A stretch of DNA of 64,000 nucleotides from NCBI GenBank assembly GCA_030015575.1, contig JASDDO010000028.1:26701154-26765153 (forward strand), given 5' to 3'. Each line of letters starts with the position of its first letter. Position 1 is the stretch's first letter. The DNA is from Agapanthus africanus. Lineage: Eukaryota > Streptophyta > Magnoliopsida > Asparagales > Amaryllidaceae. The position numbers and the translations under genes were made by a program. A model generated the notes under the pieces. That model was not told where the DNA came from. It made no database searches and worked only from the letters and a program-made list of their open reading frames with translations. This document shows, one piece after another, positions 42,158 through 53,044 of this stretch.

Positions 42158-45074
42158 TGTAACACCCGAGCCCATTAATACTAATTCTGGTACTAGTTGA
42201 GTGTTAGACATTGCTCATTTCAATTATCTTGCTTATTTGGTGATTTTGCTAAATTTTAACCAGCTAAGTCATTTTGGCATATAACAAATTTTAACACCTA
42301 AAATGAAATTAAAAATATCCATGTTGGCCTACTCATCGCCACTAGTCGCGTGGTAGCGTCCGCGCGTCGAGATTTCATCCCGTTCGGCGAAACGGGCAAG
42401 TTTGGACGGCTACGCGCGCGTGCAAGTGTCCGACTTGGGGGCATGCATTTTAATCATAAAACACCTCATTTCAAAATTTGGAACTCGCTTAAAATCCTAT
42501 AATTTGAATTTGAAACATTTGGGCGCAACCCGGGCGCGATTTGGAAATGTTTCATTTAGCGCCGAAATGCCCATTTAATTAAATATATTTAAACCATATA
42601 ATATATATTCTCCTGTTCACAGTAACGTTTAAATCTTTTTTAAATTTTCTGTTTTAATTTCCTTTGCATCTCACAGCCAATCACGAGGGGCTAAATCCCT
42701 CGTGGGCCCGCTTTCTCTCTCTCTCTCTCTCATAAATTTTTTCCCTATCTCTTTCTCTCTCTGTCTTTAATCTCTCTTTCTCTCTCTCTAACCCCTATTT
42801 ATATATTCTTCCTTCACCTTCCCAGAGAAAACCTCACGAGAACCCAACTCCCCATGTCGCCCGTTAGCCCTAGCCACCTCCACCATCGCCGCCGCGGCCC
42901 GACGCCGGAGCCAACGTCGCCGTCACCCTCGCCTCCGCCTCCTCCTCTCCATCTCAACGTTGTTTCTCCCCCGCACTGCAACCACTTGCAACCTTCGCTG
43001 CAGTCGCGTGAGTCGCCGCCGGCGATCACCTGCGCCGCCGACTAACACCGTGCCGTGCTCCCCTCGCCTGAGTCCCCCTCTCCTCACCATCTCCTCTCTT
43101 TTCCTTGGTTACCCGAGCCTCCACCCTCGCAACAGTCACCGGCAGCACCTCGTCGTCGCCGCTCGCCGCCACCGCCGATCCCCTCGTCTCCATGTCCTCG
43201 TTTTCATCACCTCCACCTCCAGCACCTCTCTCATTTCCCGACTCAATGTATCCCGGCACCCCATTTACACCCGAGTCTAACCCTAACCGAAACCCTAGCA
43301 TCCAACACCTCTTTGCCGGAGTTCCGTCGACCCCGTCGTCATCCCTCGCCTCGTCTCTGCCACGGAACCCCACAACAGTAAGTTCTCCTGACCACTCCCC
43401 TTCCCTTTTTCCTTCTTTGGTCGATTCTTGCTTTGTTATGTGTTTTGCTAACTTCGTCTCCATTTTGACATTTCGCCGGATTCCGGCCGTGCCGACGACT
43501 CGACCCGACTCTCCAGCGAAGTATTCTGGTCCGTGTGGTTCCGCTGTTCGTTGTTTGGACTCGATCCGTGGCCCGTGCAACCGTCGCGTGTTTTCCGCCG
43601 ACGCTACGTTCGTGTTTTCCGGTTTGCGAAACCGTCGAGGCAAGTATTACTTGCTACATGCTATGCTATACAAATTAAGTGTGCTTGACTCATTAAACTT
43701 GCAAAGATTAACTAAGTGTAGTTACTTTTCTCATTTGGACGAAATATGACTTATATCATGATACAGTTAACCTAAACCGCATTTTGCCACTTTAACCCTA
43801 ATAACGATATTACCAGTTAATCATTTTTACTGTTGAAAGGACGATAGTCGTATGCATGTAGCTCTTTTACTTTCTGTTATTGATATTGCACTACCTTGTG
43901 ATTATTGCACCCCAAGGGTGCTCGAACCTGTTAATATGATAATACAACTGCACTAGATTAATGCACCATTGTGATTAAATGAACTGTTATTGTTGTTTAC
44001 TTTATTTCCTGCTGTTTTTCCTTATTCGATTATATACTTGTTGTGAGCACACCCTCGATCGCGTTACATATTGACCTGACCTTGATACACATGACATATA
44101 CATATATCGATGTACCGGATATGGTACCCTTTACTATCGACTCAACCTGTTGTACCATGACCTGACCTGTTACCTGATCTCATGCCTAATGCCAACAAAC
44201 CTGACTTGGGGTCCTCATGGACCATTCCTGTTGTCTATCCAGACAAACCTGCTTTTACCTGATCTGTGTTGGCATTAGTTCTTGATTACTGAATACCTGA
44301 CTCGACATACATAACTTGGGGGTATGGGGAAATCAAAGGTGAAACCGACTTGTAACTCAACAGTTCGATACCTGTTCTGATCAGTCTTACGGGCTAGGCC
44401 AGCCCCGGAGTGATGATGCTGACATCACTCATCCATCCTGCTACTTATTACTGCCTAGCGGCACGTCTCGGATTCAGCCCCGAGAATCTTGACCGTGGTC
44501 CCGGGCACGCACGGGATACTATTGAGTTACAACGACGAGTCATCAATTGATTTCAAAGACCTTAGAATAGAAAAACCTGATAGAACAGTTTCGTTACCCA
44601 CTGCACACTACCCTGCACTGTTGTTTCATATTATTGCTTTATTCATGTTTATTTCTGCATTGCTTATTACCATGTTCATATTATATTATTGGTTGACATG
44701 ACGCGCTGACGTCTGGGTTTTGCATGGCCCAGATTCTTTACCACTGTCGCCGACCGAGCAGGAGTACTTCAGCCAGCATGCTGATTTGTGAGTTCTGTAG
44801 TGATTAGTTTATTTATTGCATTTTATTTCCAGATGTGAGCCCGCATTATAGGATGTACTTTCTTATTATTGTATTGGATCATTTGCTTCCGCATTTATTT
44901 ATCATTGACTCTTGTTATTATGGATTTGAACATGTGTTAGATAGTTTATTTATCTTGTTCTTGATATCTCTACAGCCGTAATGTGACTGTGGATGGATAC
45001 TTCCTACCCACAGGTAGCATGGTTGGCTATGTCACGTGCCTAATCTTGCGTACTCTGGGAAGCGGGGCGTGACA
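42158..45074 (+). repeat. C 5' LTR (2917 bp)
   Basis: Starts TGTAACACCCGAGCCC and ends GGGGCGTGACA. It has a CT microsatellite (42713-42785), a TATA-like TATTTATATATTC near 42797, and a GC-rich Pro/Ser-codon stretch (42850-43380) whose frames on both strands look like low complexity. The last ~1 kb is shared with 1-1352. No gene. Confidence 0.85.
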
Positions 45075-45083
45075 TGGTTCTTT

Positions 45084-45098
45084 TGGTATCAGAACCAT
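45084..45098 (+). promoter_or_regulatory. C primer-binding site (initiator tRNA-Met type)
   Basis: TGGTATCAGAACCAT lies nine bases after the LTR end and matches the plant initiator-Met PBS TGGTATCAGAGC closely. Confidence 0.8.
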
Positions 45099-45450
45099 AG
45101 GATAGTCGGGTTGATTCTTTTGTAGTTGGGTATTGTACCCAATACATGAATCAGAATACCCGTGTTTGGGAAACATGTCCTGCCACCTTGACCGTTTTAC
45201 CATTCTTGAATCACATTCTTCCTGATTATATCTTTTACGATGTGCAAACTTCCTTTGCATATCGATTCGAAAACCCGATTCCTTGTTATCTCTAGAACTT
45301 AGGCGACTTGGATGGAGTTATGTAATTGTGGCTATGATACCGCGGCATAGTTACAATGCGGTATTCTATTTAAGTATCTTGGAGTTCTAGCCTTGATCCA
45401 TATTCAGAATCTATCATCATGCTAATATTGGGTGTTTTGAGTTCAGGATT

Positions 45451-46019
45451 ATGGCAGGTAAGAATTTGAAGACGTACCAGAGGCGTGTGGACGAAGCCGC
45501 CATGCTTGGAGTGATAAGAAGAATGCTGGAAAATCAGAAGAGGCATACTGAGCTGATCCAGCAGCAAGCAGATTCGTTTCAGGAGGGTTTGCAGGCCATT
45601 CGGCAGTCTGTAAACAACGCTGGAGCGAAACCAGTTGACCGGGTAGGGACCGTGGCAGATTTCAGACATTTGGGTCCGACTACATTCACTGGTTTGGAAG
45701 AGCCGTTGTCAGCCGAGTAGTGGCTAGTGACACGGAGAATTTGCTGATTGCGGCACAGATTACAGATGACAAAGGAGTTGATGTGGTGCGCACTCAGCTA
45801 GTGGATTACGCCCGAGAGTGGTGGCTTGCGGAAGAGACCCGCTTGCCCAAGCCGATCAGTTGGGTGGATTTATCTAAGAGTTTCCTGGAGAAATTCTTCC
45901 TGCAGACTGCACGGGAGGAAATGGAAGAGAAGTTCATCGGACTAAGGCGGAATGGAGCACCCGTGGACGTGCATGCAGCAGAATGGACGAGACTCAGTAG
46001 TTTCGCTGGACCTTTAGCT
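45451..46019 (+). pseudogene. Chromovirus C gag, truncated
   Basis: Starts MAGKNLKTYQRR just after a possible splice acceptor (GAGTTCAG|GATT). A first frame ends at 45720 after 'FRHLGPTTFTGLEEP', and a second frame carries the 'YAREWWLAEETRLPKPISW' and 'FIGLRRNG' core. It fuses near 46020 to pol sequence without the CCHC knuckle or protease. The site of the A/B intron is uninterrupted here ('RLSSFAGPL'). Confidence 0.7.
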
Positions 46020-49008
46020 GTCAACGATGCAGACAGCAGTTGCGGGAAGGAAGCAGTTCTGTCGGGCCAGTCGAGTTTAGGGCTAGGCTGACAAACAATA
46101 TTATTGCATCTTTGGAGGTTGATCGTGGTGAAGAGCCGGTGGTTGTTCGCGACTTTATGGACGTATTTGAAGATATATCGGGCTTACCGCCGAAGCGAGA
46201 CGTGGAATTCACGATTGACCTTATTCCTGGTGCAGCGCCAGTATCTAAAGCTTATTATCCGATGGCACCAGTGGAATTGGAAGAAGTTAAGAAGCAAGTT
46301 GGTGAATTACTTGAGAAGGGTTGGATTCGAAGCAGCAACTCGCCTTGGGGAGCCCCAGTCCTTTTAGTAAAGAAGAAGGATGGCACGAGAAGGATGTGCA
46401 TTGATTATCGAGAATTAAACCGGGTGAGTATTAAGAACAAGTACCCGATCCCTCGCATTGGAGAACTTTTTGAGCAGCTTAGTGGCGCGAGAGTATTCTC
46501 GAAACTGGATTTGCGATCCGGATATCATCAGGTCCGAGTGAAAGCAGAAGATATTTGCAAGACGGCATTTCGAACTCGGTATGGACATTTCGAGTATCTA
46601 GTGATGCCCTTCGGAGTAACGAATGCGCCGGCAATATTCATGGATTTGATGAACCGAATCTTTTCACCATTCTTGGACCAGTTTATTGTGGTATTCATTG
46701 ACGATATTCTGGTTTACTCGAAGAGTTTGGAGGAGCATGCTGAACATTTGAAGAACGCACTGCAGACACTGAGACGGAAGAAATTGTATGCAAAGATGAG
46801 TAAGTGCGAATTTTGGCTGGAAGAAGTGAAGTTTCTGGGCATGTTGTGTCGGGCGATGGAATCGCCGTCGATCCCGAAAGGATTGCAGCAGTTCGAGATT
46901 GGCCTATTCCAAGGAATGTAGCTGAGATAAGAAGTTTCCTTGGATTAGCCGGATACTATAGGAGATTTGTGGAGAACTTCGCTCGTTTGGCAGAACCGTT
47001 GACCAAGCTTACGCGCAAGGAAGTACCTTTTGTTTGGACGGATAAATGTGCATTGACTTTCGAGACGTTGAAGCAGAAGTTGATAACCGCCCCATCCTGA
47101 CCGTACCAGACAATTCTGGAGGACTGGTGATTCACAGTGACGCATCTGGGAACAGGATTGGGATGTGTTTTGATGCAGAATGGGAAGGTCGTAGCTTACG
47201 CATCAAGACAACTGAAGACCCATGAGAAGAATTATCCGACTCATGGCTTGGAGCTTGCGGCTGTGATCTTCGCCTTGAAGATTTGGGGACACTACCTTTT
47301 GGACGAGAGAGTCGAAGTTTTACAGATCACAAGAGTTTGAAGTATGTGTTCACTCAGAAGGAGTTGAACATGAGGCAACGCAGATGGTTGGAGCTGATGG
47401 CCGACTACGACCTTGATCTTCAGTACCATCCGGGAAAAGTTAACGTCGTGCCGGATGCGCTTAGTCGGTTACCAGCAATCCAGGTGTTGACTACACAGAG
47501 GGAGATCATTACGGATTTTCGAAGATTTGACTTGGAGGTTGTGCTACCACACTCTACGGGACAGTTGATGCAGTTGCAAGTACAGTCGTCCTTAGTTGAG
47601 AAGAGTAAAGCGGCACAATCGCAGGATCCTAGACTGCAAAGGTTTCGAGAACAGGTTGAAGCCGGACTACGAACAGATTTACTGATCCATGAAGATGGTT
47701 CGTTGAGGTATGGTAGCCGTGTGTATGTGCCAAAAAGGGATATGCGTGAAGAGCTTATGAAGGAAGCACACAGTTTAGCTTACTCGGTACATCCAGGAGG
47801 GACAAAGATGTACCGAGATATTCGACAGCACTTCTGGTGGGAAGGTATGAAACGGGAGATTGCTCGCTTCGTGGCTAAGTGCTTGGTGTGTCAGCAAGTC
47901 AAGGCTGAACACCAAAGGGTTGCTGGTTTATTGCAACCACTTCCGATTCCTCAGTGGAAGTGGGAACATATCACCATGGATTTCGTGACGGCTTTACCGC
48001 GGAGTCCAAAAGGCAACAATGCAGTATGGGTGATTGTCGACCAGGGCAGCTCACTTTATTCCTTTTCGGGTTGGTCAATCGACGGAGCCCTTGGCAGAGC
48101 GGTACATGCAGGAGATTGTAAGATTGCATGGAATACCGGTGAGCATCGTGTCCGATCGGGGCACTCGGTTATTGTCGCACTTCTGGAGGAGTTTACAAGA
48201 AAGATTGGGGACCCGAATGAAGTTTAGCACAGCTTATCATCCTCAAACTGATGGGCAGTCGGAGAGAACGATTCAGACCCTTGAAGATATGTTGAGAGCT
48301 TGCATGTTGGACTTCAAAGGTTCTTGGGAGGATCACCTACACCTGGTGGAGTTTTCGTACAACAATAGCTTCCAAGCGACTATTCAGATGGCACCGTTTG
48401 AAGCGTTGTATGGTCATAAGTGCCGTTCACCTGTTTGTTGGGATGATGTTGGTGAACGAAGGTTACTAGGACCAGATTTGGTGGTACAGACAGTCGAGAA
48501 GGTGAATACAATCAGGAAGCATATGAAGGCAGCTCAAGACAGACAGAAAAGTTGGGCTGACACGTCAAGAAGACCTCTAGAGTTCGCCGTGGGTGATTTG
48601 GTATTCCTGAAGATATCACCGACTAGAGGGGTGATTCGCTTTGGGAGTCGGGGAAAGCTTAGTCCTCGATTCGTTGGACCCTTCGAGATATTGGAGCGTG
48701 TTGGAGAGGTAGCGTACCGTTTGGCGTTACTACAGTCATTGGCAGGAGTGCACGATGCGTTTCATGTATCTCAACTACGGAGGTATGTTCACGATGAAAC
48801 CCACGTCTGGGATCATTCGGAGTTGACTGTACGGGAGGACCTAACTTTTGAGGAGCGGCCAGTTGAAATCAAGGATCGAAGAGAAAAGGTTCTTAAGAAC
48901 AAGGTTATCACTCTTGTGCTAGTTTCTTGGGGTAATCAATTGCATGGAGAATCCACTTGGGAGCGAGAAGAAGAGATCCGGCAGAAATTTCCACACCTTT
49001 TCCTGTAG
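46020..49008 (+). pseudogene. Chromovirus C pol: RT-RNH-IN-chromodomain, frameshifted
   Basis: RT (about 46140-46850) is well preserved with 'MCIDYRELN', 'MPFGVTNAP' and 'FIDDILVYS'. RNase H has '[16 protein letters not shown]' and '[11 protein letters not shown]'. Integrase has 'CLVCQQ', D in 'ITMDFVTALP', D in 'VSDRGTR' and E in 'DGQSERT'. The tail 'ESTWEREEEIRQKFPHLF' is chromodomain-like. Frameshifts near 46845, 47095-47145, 47325 and 48045 break the frame. There is no protease. Integration by chromoviruses is generally directed by the chromodomain to marked heterochromatin. Confidence 0.85.
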
Positions 49009-49067
49009 TTAGCTATCTTGTATTCTTGGAATTTCGAGGACGAAATTCTTTTTGTAGTTGGGTATGA

Positions 49068-49180
49068 TGTAACACCCGAGCCCATTAATACTAATTCTGG
49101 TACTAGTTGAGTGTTAGACATTGCTCATTTCAATTATCTTGCTTATTTGGTGATTTTGCTAAATTTTAACCGGCTAAGTC
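49068..49180 (+). repeat. C 3' LTR, first 113 bp
   Basis: Nearly identical to 42158-42270, up to GCTAAGTC, then cut by the D2 LTR. The next bases expected from the 5' LTR (ATTTTGGCAT) should lie after D2's 3' LTR, outside the window. Confidence 0.9.
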
Positions 49181-51777
49181 TGTTTCCCCCAATCAGAGCA
49201 AAGCTCTACTTAAATTTTGAAAATTCAAAATTCGAAGCAACGCTTCGGTTTCCGTGCGCAGCGCGCAATTTGCCACATGGCGGAAGTTGATTCGGCAGCG
49301 TAACGCCCAAGACAATGCGTCCAATCAGAGCAAGGCTCTTCAGAAAACATAATTAAGACTTAACTGCGCAAACGCATGGCGGCGCGACACGTGTCTGCGC
49401 AGTTGCGCAATCGCAACTGCGCAAGCGCACGGATGCGCGACACGTGTCTGCGCAATCGCAACTGCGCAAGCGCACGGATGCGCGACATGTGTCTGCGCAG
49501 TTGCGCAATCGCAACTGCGCAAGCGCACGACAGCGCGGCACGTGTCTGCGCAGTTGCACTATCGCAACTGCGCAAGCGCACGACAGCGCGGCACGTGTCT
49601 GCGCAGTTGCGCAATCGCAACTGCGCAAGCGCACGGATGCGCGACACGTGTCTGCGCAGTTGCGCAATCGCAACTGCGCAAGCGCACGACAGCGCGACAC
49701 GTGTCACGCGCTGGTGAGTTGCGCAGCAACAGAATGAAAATTTAAGTAAATCTTTTCTGTTCTTCTGTAAAACAGGGACCCTTGGATCAGAGATCCAATG
49801 GTGGGAAAATTCCCAAAATTATTCAGGAAAGATCTTGATAACAAATTCAACAAATTTGTGAGCACCATAAATAAAACCCCAGACCTCATTCAAAGGATCA
49901 TCATCATCAGGATCAATCATCAAAGAGAAGAATTAACTTCTGGTAAAAAAAAAGGAAGAGAAAGAACACTTGAAGATTAATCAAGAACACAAAAGAGGTA
50001 AAAACTTCTTTTAGAACAGGAGAAAAATCTCTGAAGAACAGAAGATAAAAAGAATTGAATAATAAATAGTGCCTTGCACTTGATATGAACCCTTGGTTCT
50101 GTAAAATCAGAGAATAATAAATAGTGCCTTGCACTTGATATGAACCCTTGGTTCTGTAAAATCAGGGAAAAACAAGAAGAACTTGTTTTCCTTTGATCCA
50201 AATTTAGATCAAAAGTGCTATGCACTTTTGTTCTCAAATCAAGAAAATTCTTGAGTTTCTGCACAAGTGCAACTCATTATTTAAAAGGGCCTGGCCCAAA
50301 TCAAGAAAATTCTTGAGTTTCTGCACAAGTGCAACTCATTATTTAAAAGGGCCTGGCCCAAATCAAGAAAATTGTTGAGTTTCTGCACAAGTGCAACTCA
50401 TTATTTAAAAGGGCCTGGCCCAAATCAAAAAAAAATAATAAAAGGGCAGAGCCCTGTTTGGAAAATTCTTAAGGGCCTGGCCCAAGTCAAACTGCAAAAT
50501 AATAAAGGGACAGAGCCCTGTTTGGACTGATTCTTTCAGTCAGGCAGAGCCTAAAATAAAAAATTGGACTTAACCCAATCCTGGCTGTAAGTCCTTAAAT
50601 TAAATTGATTGAGCAAAATGGCTCTCCTAAACCAATTCGCGACCGGTTTGAGGGTACATCTCCGAACTCCTTTGACATCCGTCGTTGTAATCCCTCAACG
50701 ACGTCAAAGAGGTGACGGGTCCCAACGACCACTTATCTAATCGGACCGAAACGTCCTTAAACTAATATCGGACCGAAACGTCCCTAAACTAATATTGGAC
50801 CGAAACGTCCCTAAACTAATATCGGACCGAAACGTCCCTAAACTAATGTTGGACCGAAACGTCCTTAAACTAATAATGGACCACTACGTCCTTAAACTAG
50901 CGACGGACTGAAACGTCCCTAAACTAATATCGGACCGAAACGTCCCTAAACTAATGATGGACCACCACATCCCTAAACTGGCGATGGACCCCTACGTCCT
51001 TAAACTGGTAATGGACCGCCACGTCCCTAAACTGGCACAATAGGGCCCAAAACGCTCTTTTGTTGGATCTAAACGGTCCCGTCTAAGTTGATCTTAACCC
51101 CAAATACGGTTAACGTGTTCTTAGATATTCAAATAAACGATAAAACTCCAAATCAACTTTGGTTCAAGGGTACACCTCTGAACTCCTCTGACGCCTGTCG
51201 TTGTAATTCCTCAACGACGTCAGAGAGGTGACGAGTCTCGACAACCAGATAATTAAATCAATCACTACGTCAGGTCGATCTTAGTCTAAAACAGGACTAA
51301 CGTATCCTTGACGAACGTTTAAGTTGGTCTTAGCCGCAACGCGGCTAATGCATCCTTAAACTAAAAATACCAAACCCAAATCTAACTAAATACGGATTTG
51401 GACTAATCCACGTCCTACGGGTGACGACATCACTCAGTCTCCGTATACAATCCACGGGCAACCACGAACAAAACAAACACACACGACACGAAGTGAAATT
51501 CTGGAGAAGGAGAAAGTTGTTACCGCGATGCGGTAGCGTAATTAACTGCAGGGGCTTGCGCCTGCAGGGAAGAGTGTCCCCACAATCAAAAACCCCTCAC
51601 CCTGAGGGGGAATCTGATGAAGTCTGCTACATCGGCCGCATCCGTCTAAACCTCCGATACACGGTGCCATAAATCAACTTGGCATCTTCGGAGAGGTAGA
51701 CGGATAAAACCAAATAGCATCTGCCCCGAACCTCAGGCAACGGACGCGAAGTCCGGGCCGCCGTTCGGAGGGGAACA
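49181..51777 (+). repeat. D2 5' LTR (2597 bp)
   Basis: Starts TGTTTCCCCCAATCAG and ends GGGGAACA. The left half has its own palindromes (TGCGCAGTTGCG hairpins, CAAGAAAATTCTTG, AAAAGTGC-TAT-GCACTTTT). The right half aligns with the D1 LTR: 27-bp units 50744-51035, GTTGTAATCC modules and a conserved GC-rich end. A weak TATA candidate, CCATAAATAAAACCCC, lies near 49864. No gene. Confidence 0.85.
49372..49715 (+). repeat. GCGC-rich hairpin array in the D2 LTR
   Basis: About six 53-62 bp units. A complete one has perfect 12-bp arms TGCGCAGTTGCG / CGCAACTGCGCA around loop CAAT (49395-49422), followed by CAAGCGCACGGATGCGCGAC and ACACGTGTC. Frames on both strands arise from the palindromic repeats. 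Confidence 0.85.
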
Positions 51778-51782
51778 GATTC

Positions 51783-51800
51783 TGGCACGCCCGGTGGGAC
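51783..51800 (+). promoter_or_regulatory. D2 primer-binding site
   Basis: TGGCACGCCCGGTGGGAC, identical to D1's, five bases after the LTR. Confidence 0.65.
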
Positions 51801-51929
51801 CTTTTCCTCTTTCCACTCCACACTTCGTGTGTCGTCTTCGCGAACCAATCGCGGTTTGTTAAATGATTGCCTTCGGATTTCAAGTTGCTAAGATTTGGTC
51901 TTTTGTCTGGTACAGAACTCAAGCATTCA

Positions 51930-53044
51930 ATGGCCACCAACTGCACCAACTGCTCGAAATGCCACTGCAACGGACGTTCCACCTCACCGAGAGGTGTAGC
52001 ATATGGGCCCCAGGCGGCTTCCTTCATGACTCTGCCGGTAGACCAGGTGACTCAGGCCACCACCGGCTTGTTCTTCGGGACCATGGTCCCATCTACAAGC
52101 TTCTCTGCGCCGATATCCGCACCAGAAGCGAACAAGAAGTCGGTGTTCGACCGGCTCACTGCTACCACGACCCCTGTCAACGGGTCGCCCGCTACTAAGC
52201 TGACAGCCTCTGTTTTCACCAGGCTGGGTCAGAACTATAAAGTGGCCGTCCCAAAGAGGGCAACGGCCGCTGCTTCGGAAGCCGTTGAAGCGGCTTCTCC
52301 TATTAGAGAGTCGGTCTTCACAAGATTGACGGTTCCCACTCCTCCCCCAGCTGGTCAAAAAGCATTAGTCTTCGATAGGCTGACGTCGGCAGTTACCCCA
52401 CACCCAAACGGGGGCAACAAGAAACTATCTCGATTTCCGAGCCAGTCCCAATGGCTCGTCGTGCGCGACGTCGTCATTGGCAACGGGTAAGAAAAGCAGG
52501 GGGCAACTCCCCCTCAGGGCTAACCCCACCTGCTCCAGTGGTGGAGGTCAACGCCGCTGTTCCAACTAGGAACAGCTTTGAATTGCTGAGGAAGGTGAAA
52601 AAGAACTCCCCAATTGCTACATTGAAAAGATCTCCTCCGCCTGTGGGGAAAGCTCCGGAGGCAAAACAGGAACAGCCCTCTCAACGGCTGTCGTCAAAAA
52701 TTTATAAAGTTTGGCGGAGGGTTCAAGACTCCGTGATTGACTCAGACCACTTCCGTCGCCAGAAAAGGGCGAAGGTGGAAAAAGACAAGAACTGCCCCAT
52801 TAAACAGCAGGGGGCAACAAATGCTAGGATGCCCACTCCAACGGCTCCTTTAACCCCAAAGGTCCACAAAAGGAAAAGGCCAGAGAAAGCTCCCACGACA
52901 ATGACAAAGTTTAAAAACGGTAAACCTAAAAGCCCCAAGTCAGGGGGCATAACAGTTCATACGGTCTATATGGCTTCGGGAAAGGAAGAAAGTCGTACTT
53001 CTATGGGTCATCGACCGCTTACCCGGTCAGTGACCAAGTCTTAG
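51930..53044 (+). pseudogene. D2 ORF1 (frameshifted, TAG-terminated)
   Basis: Homologue of D1's ORF1 with the cysteine cluster NCTNCSKCHC and four VFxRL repeats. A one-base-class frameshift between about 52400 and 52450 separates these from the basic 'ARRARRRHWQRVRK' region and the conserved 'VHTVYMASGKEESRT' block. The frame then meets a TAG at 53042 where D1 has CAG. Confidence 0.7.

Larger units (their letters stand above)
42158..49180 (+). mobile_element. Chromovirus C (Tekay-like), interrupted by D2
   Basis: Complete 5' LTR (42158-45074), Met-type PBS, truncated gag, RT-RNH-IN with chromodomain tail, and a 3' LTR starting at 49068 that is cut after 113 bp by D2. Internal length is ~4 kb, short for an autonomous chromovirus because the CCHC knuckle and protease are missing. 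It entered element E ~38 bp inside E's 3' LTR. Confidence 0.85.

Noticed and set aside
42330..42415. tRNA-like block in C's LTR
   Set aside because: GCGTGGTAGCG and CCCGTTCGGCG recall tRNA arms, but there is no coherent cloverleaf or box spacing.
42854..43749. Pro/Ser-rich frames on both strands in C's LTR
   Set aside because: Low-complexity GC-rich leader-like DNA downstream of the TATA box, without domains and open on both strands by composition.
49353..49745. Overlapping Cys/Ala/Arg-rich frames on both strands
   Set aside because: Caused by the palindromic GCGC hairpin units, which read alike on both strands.
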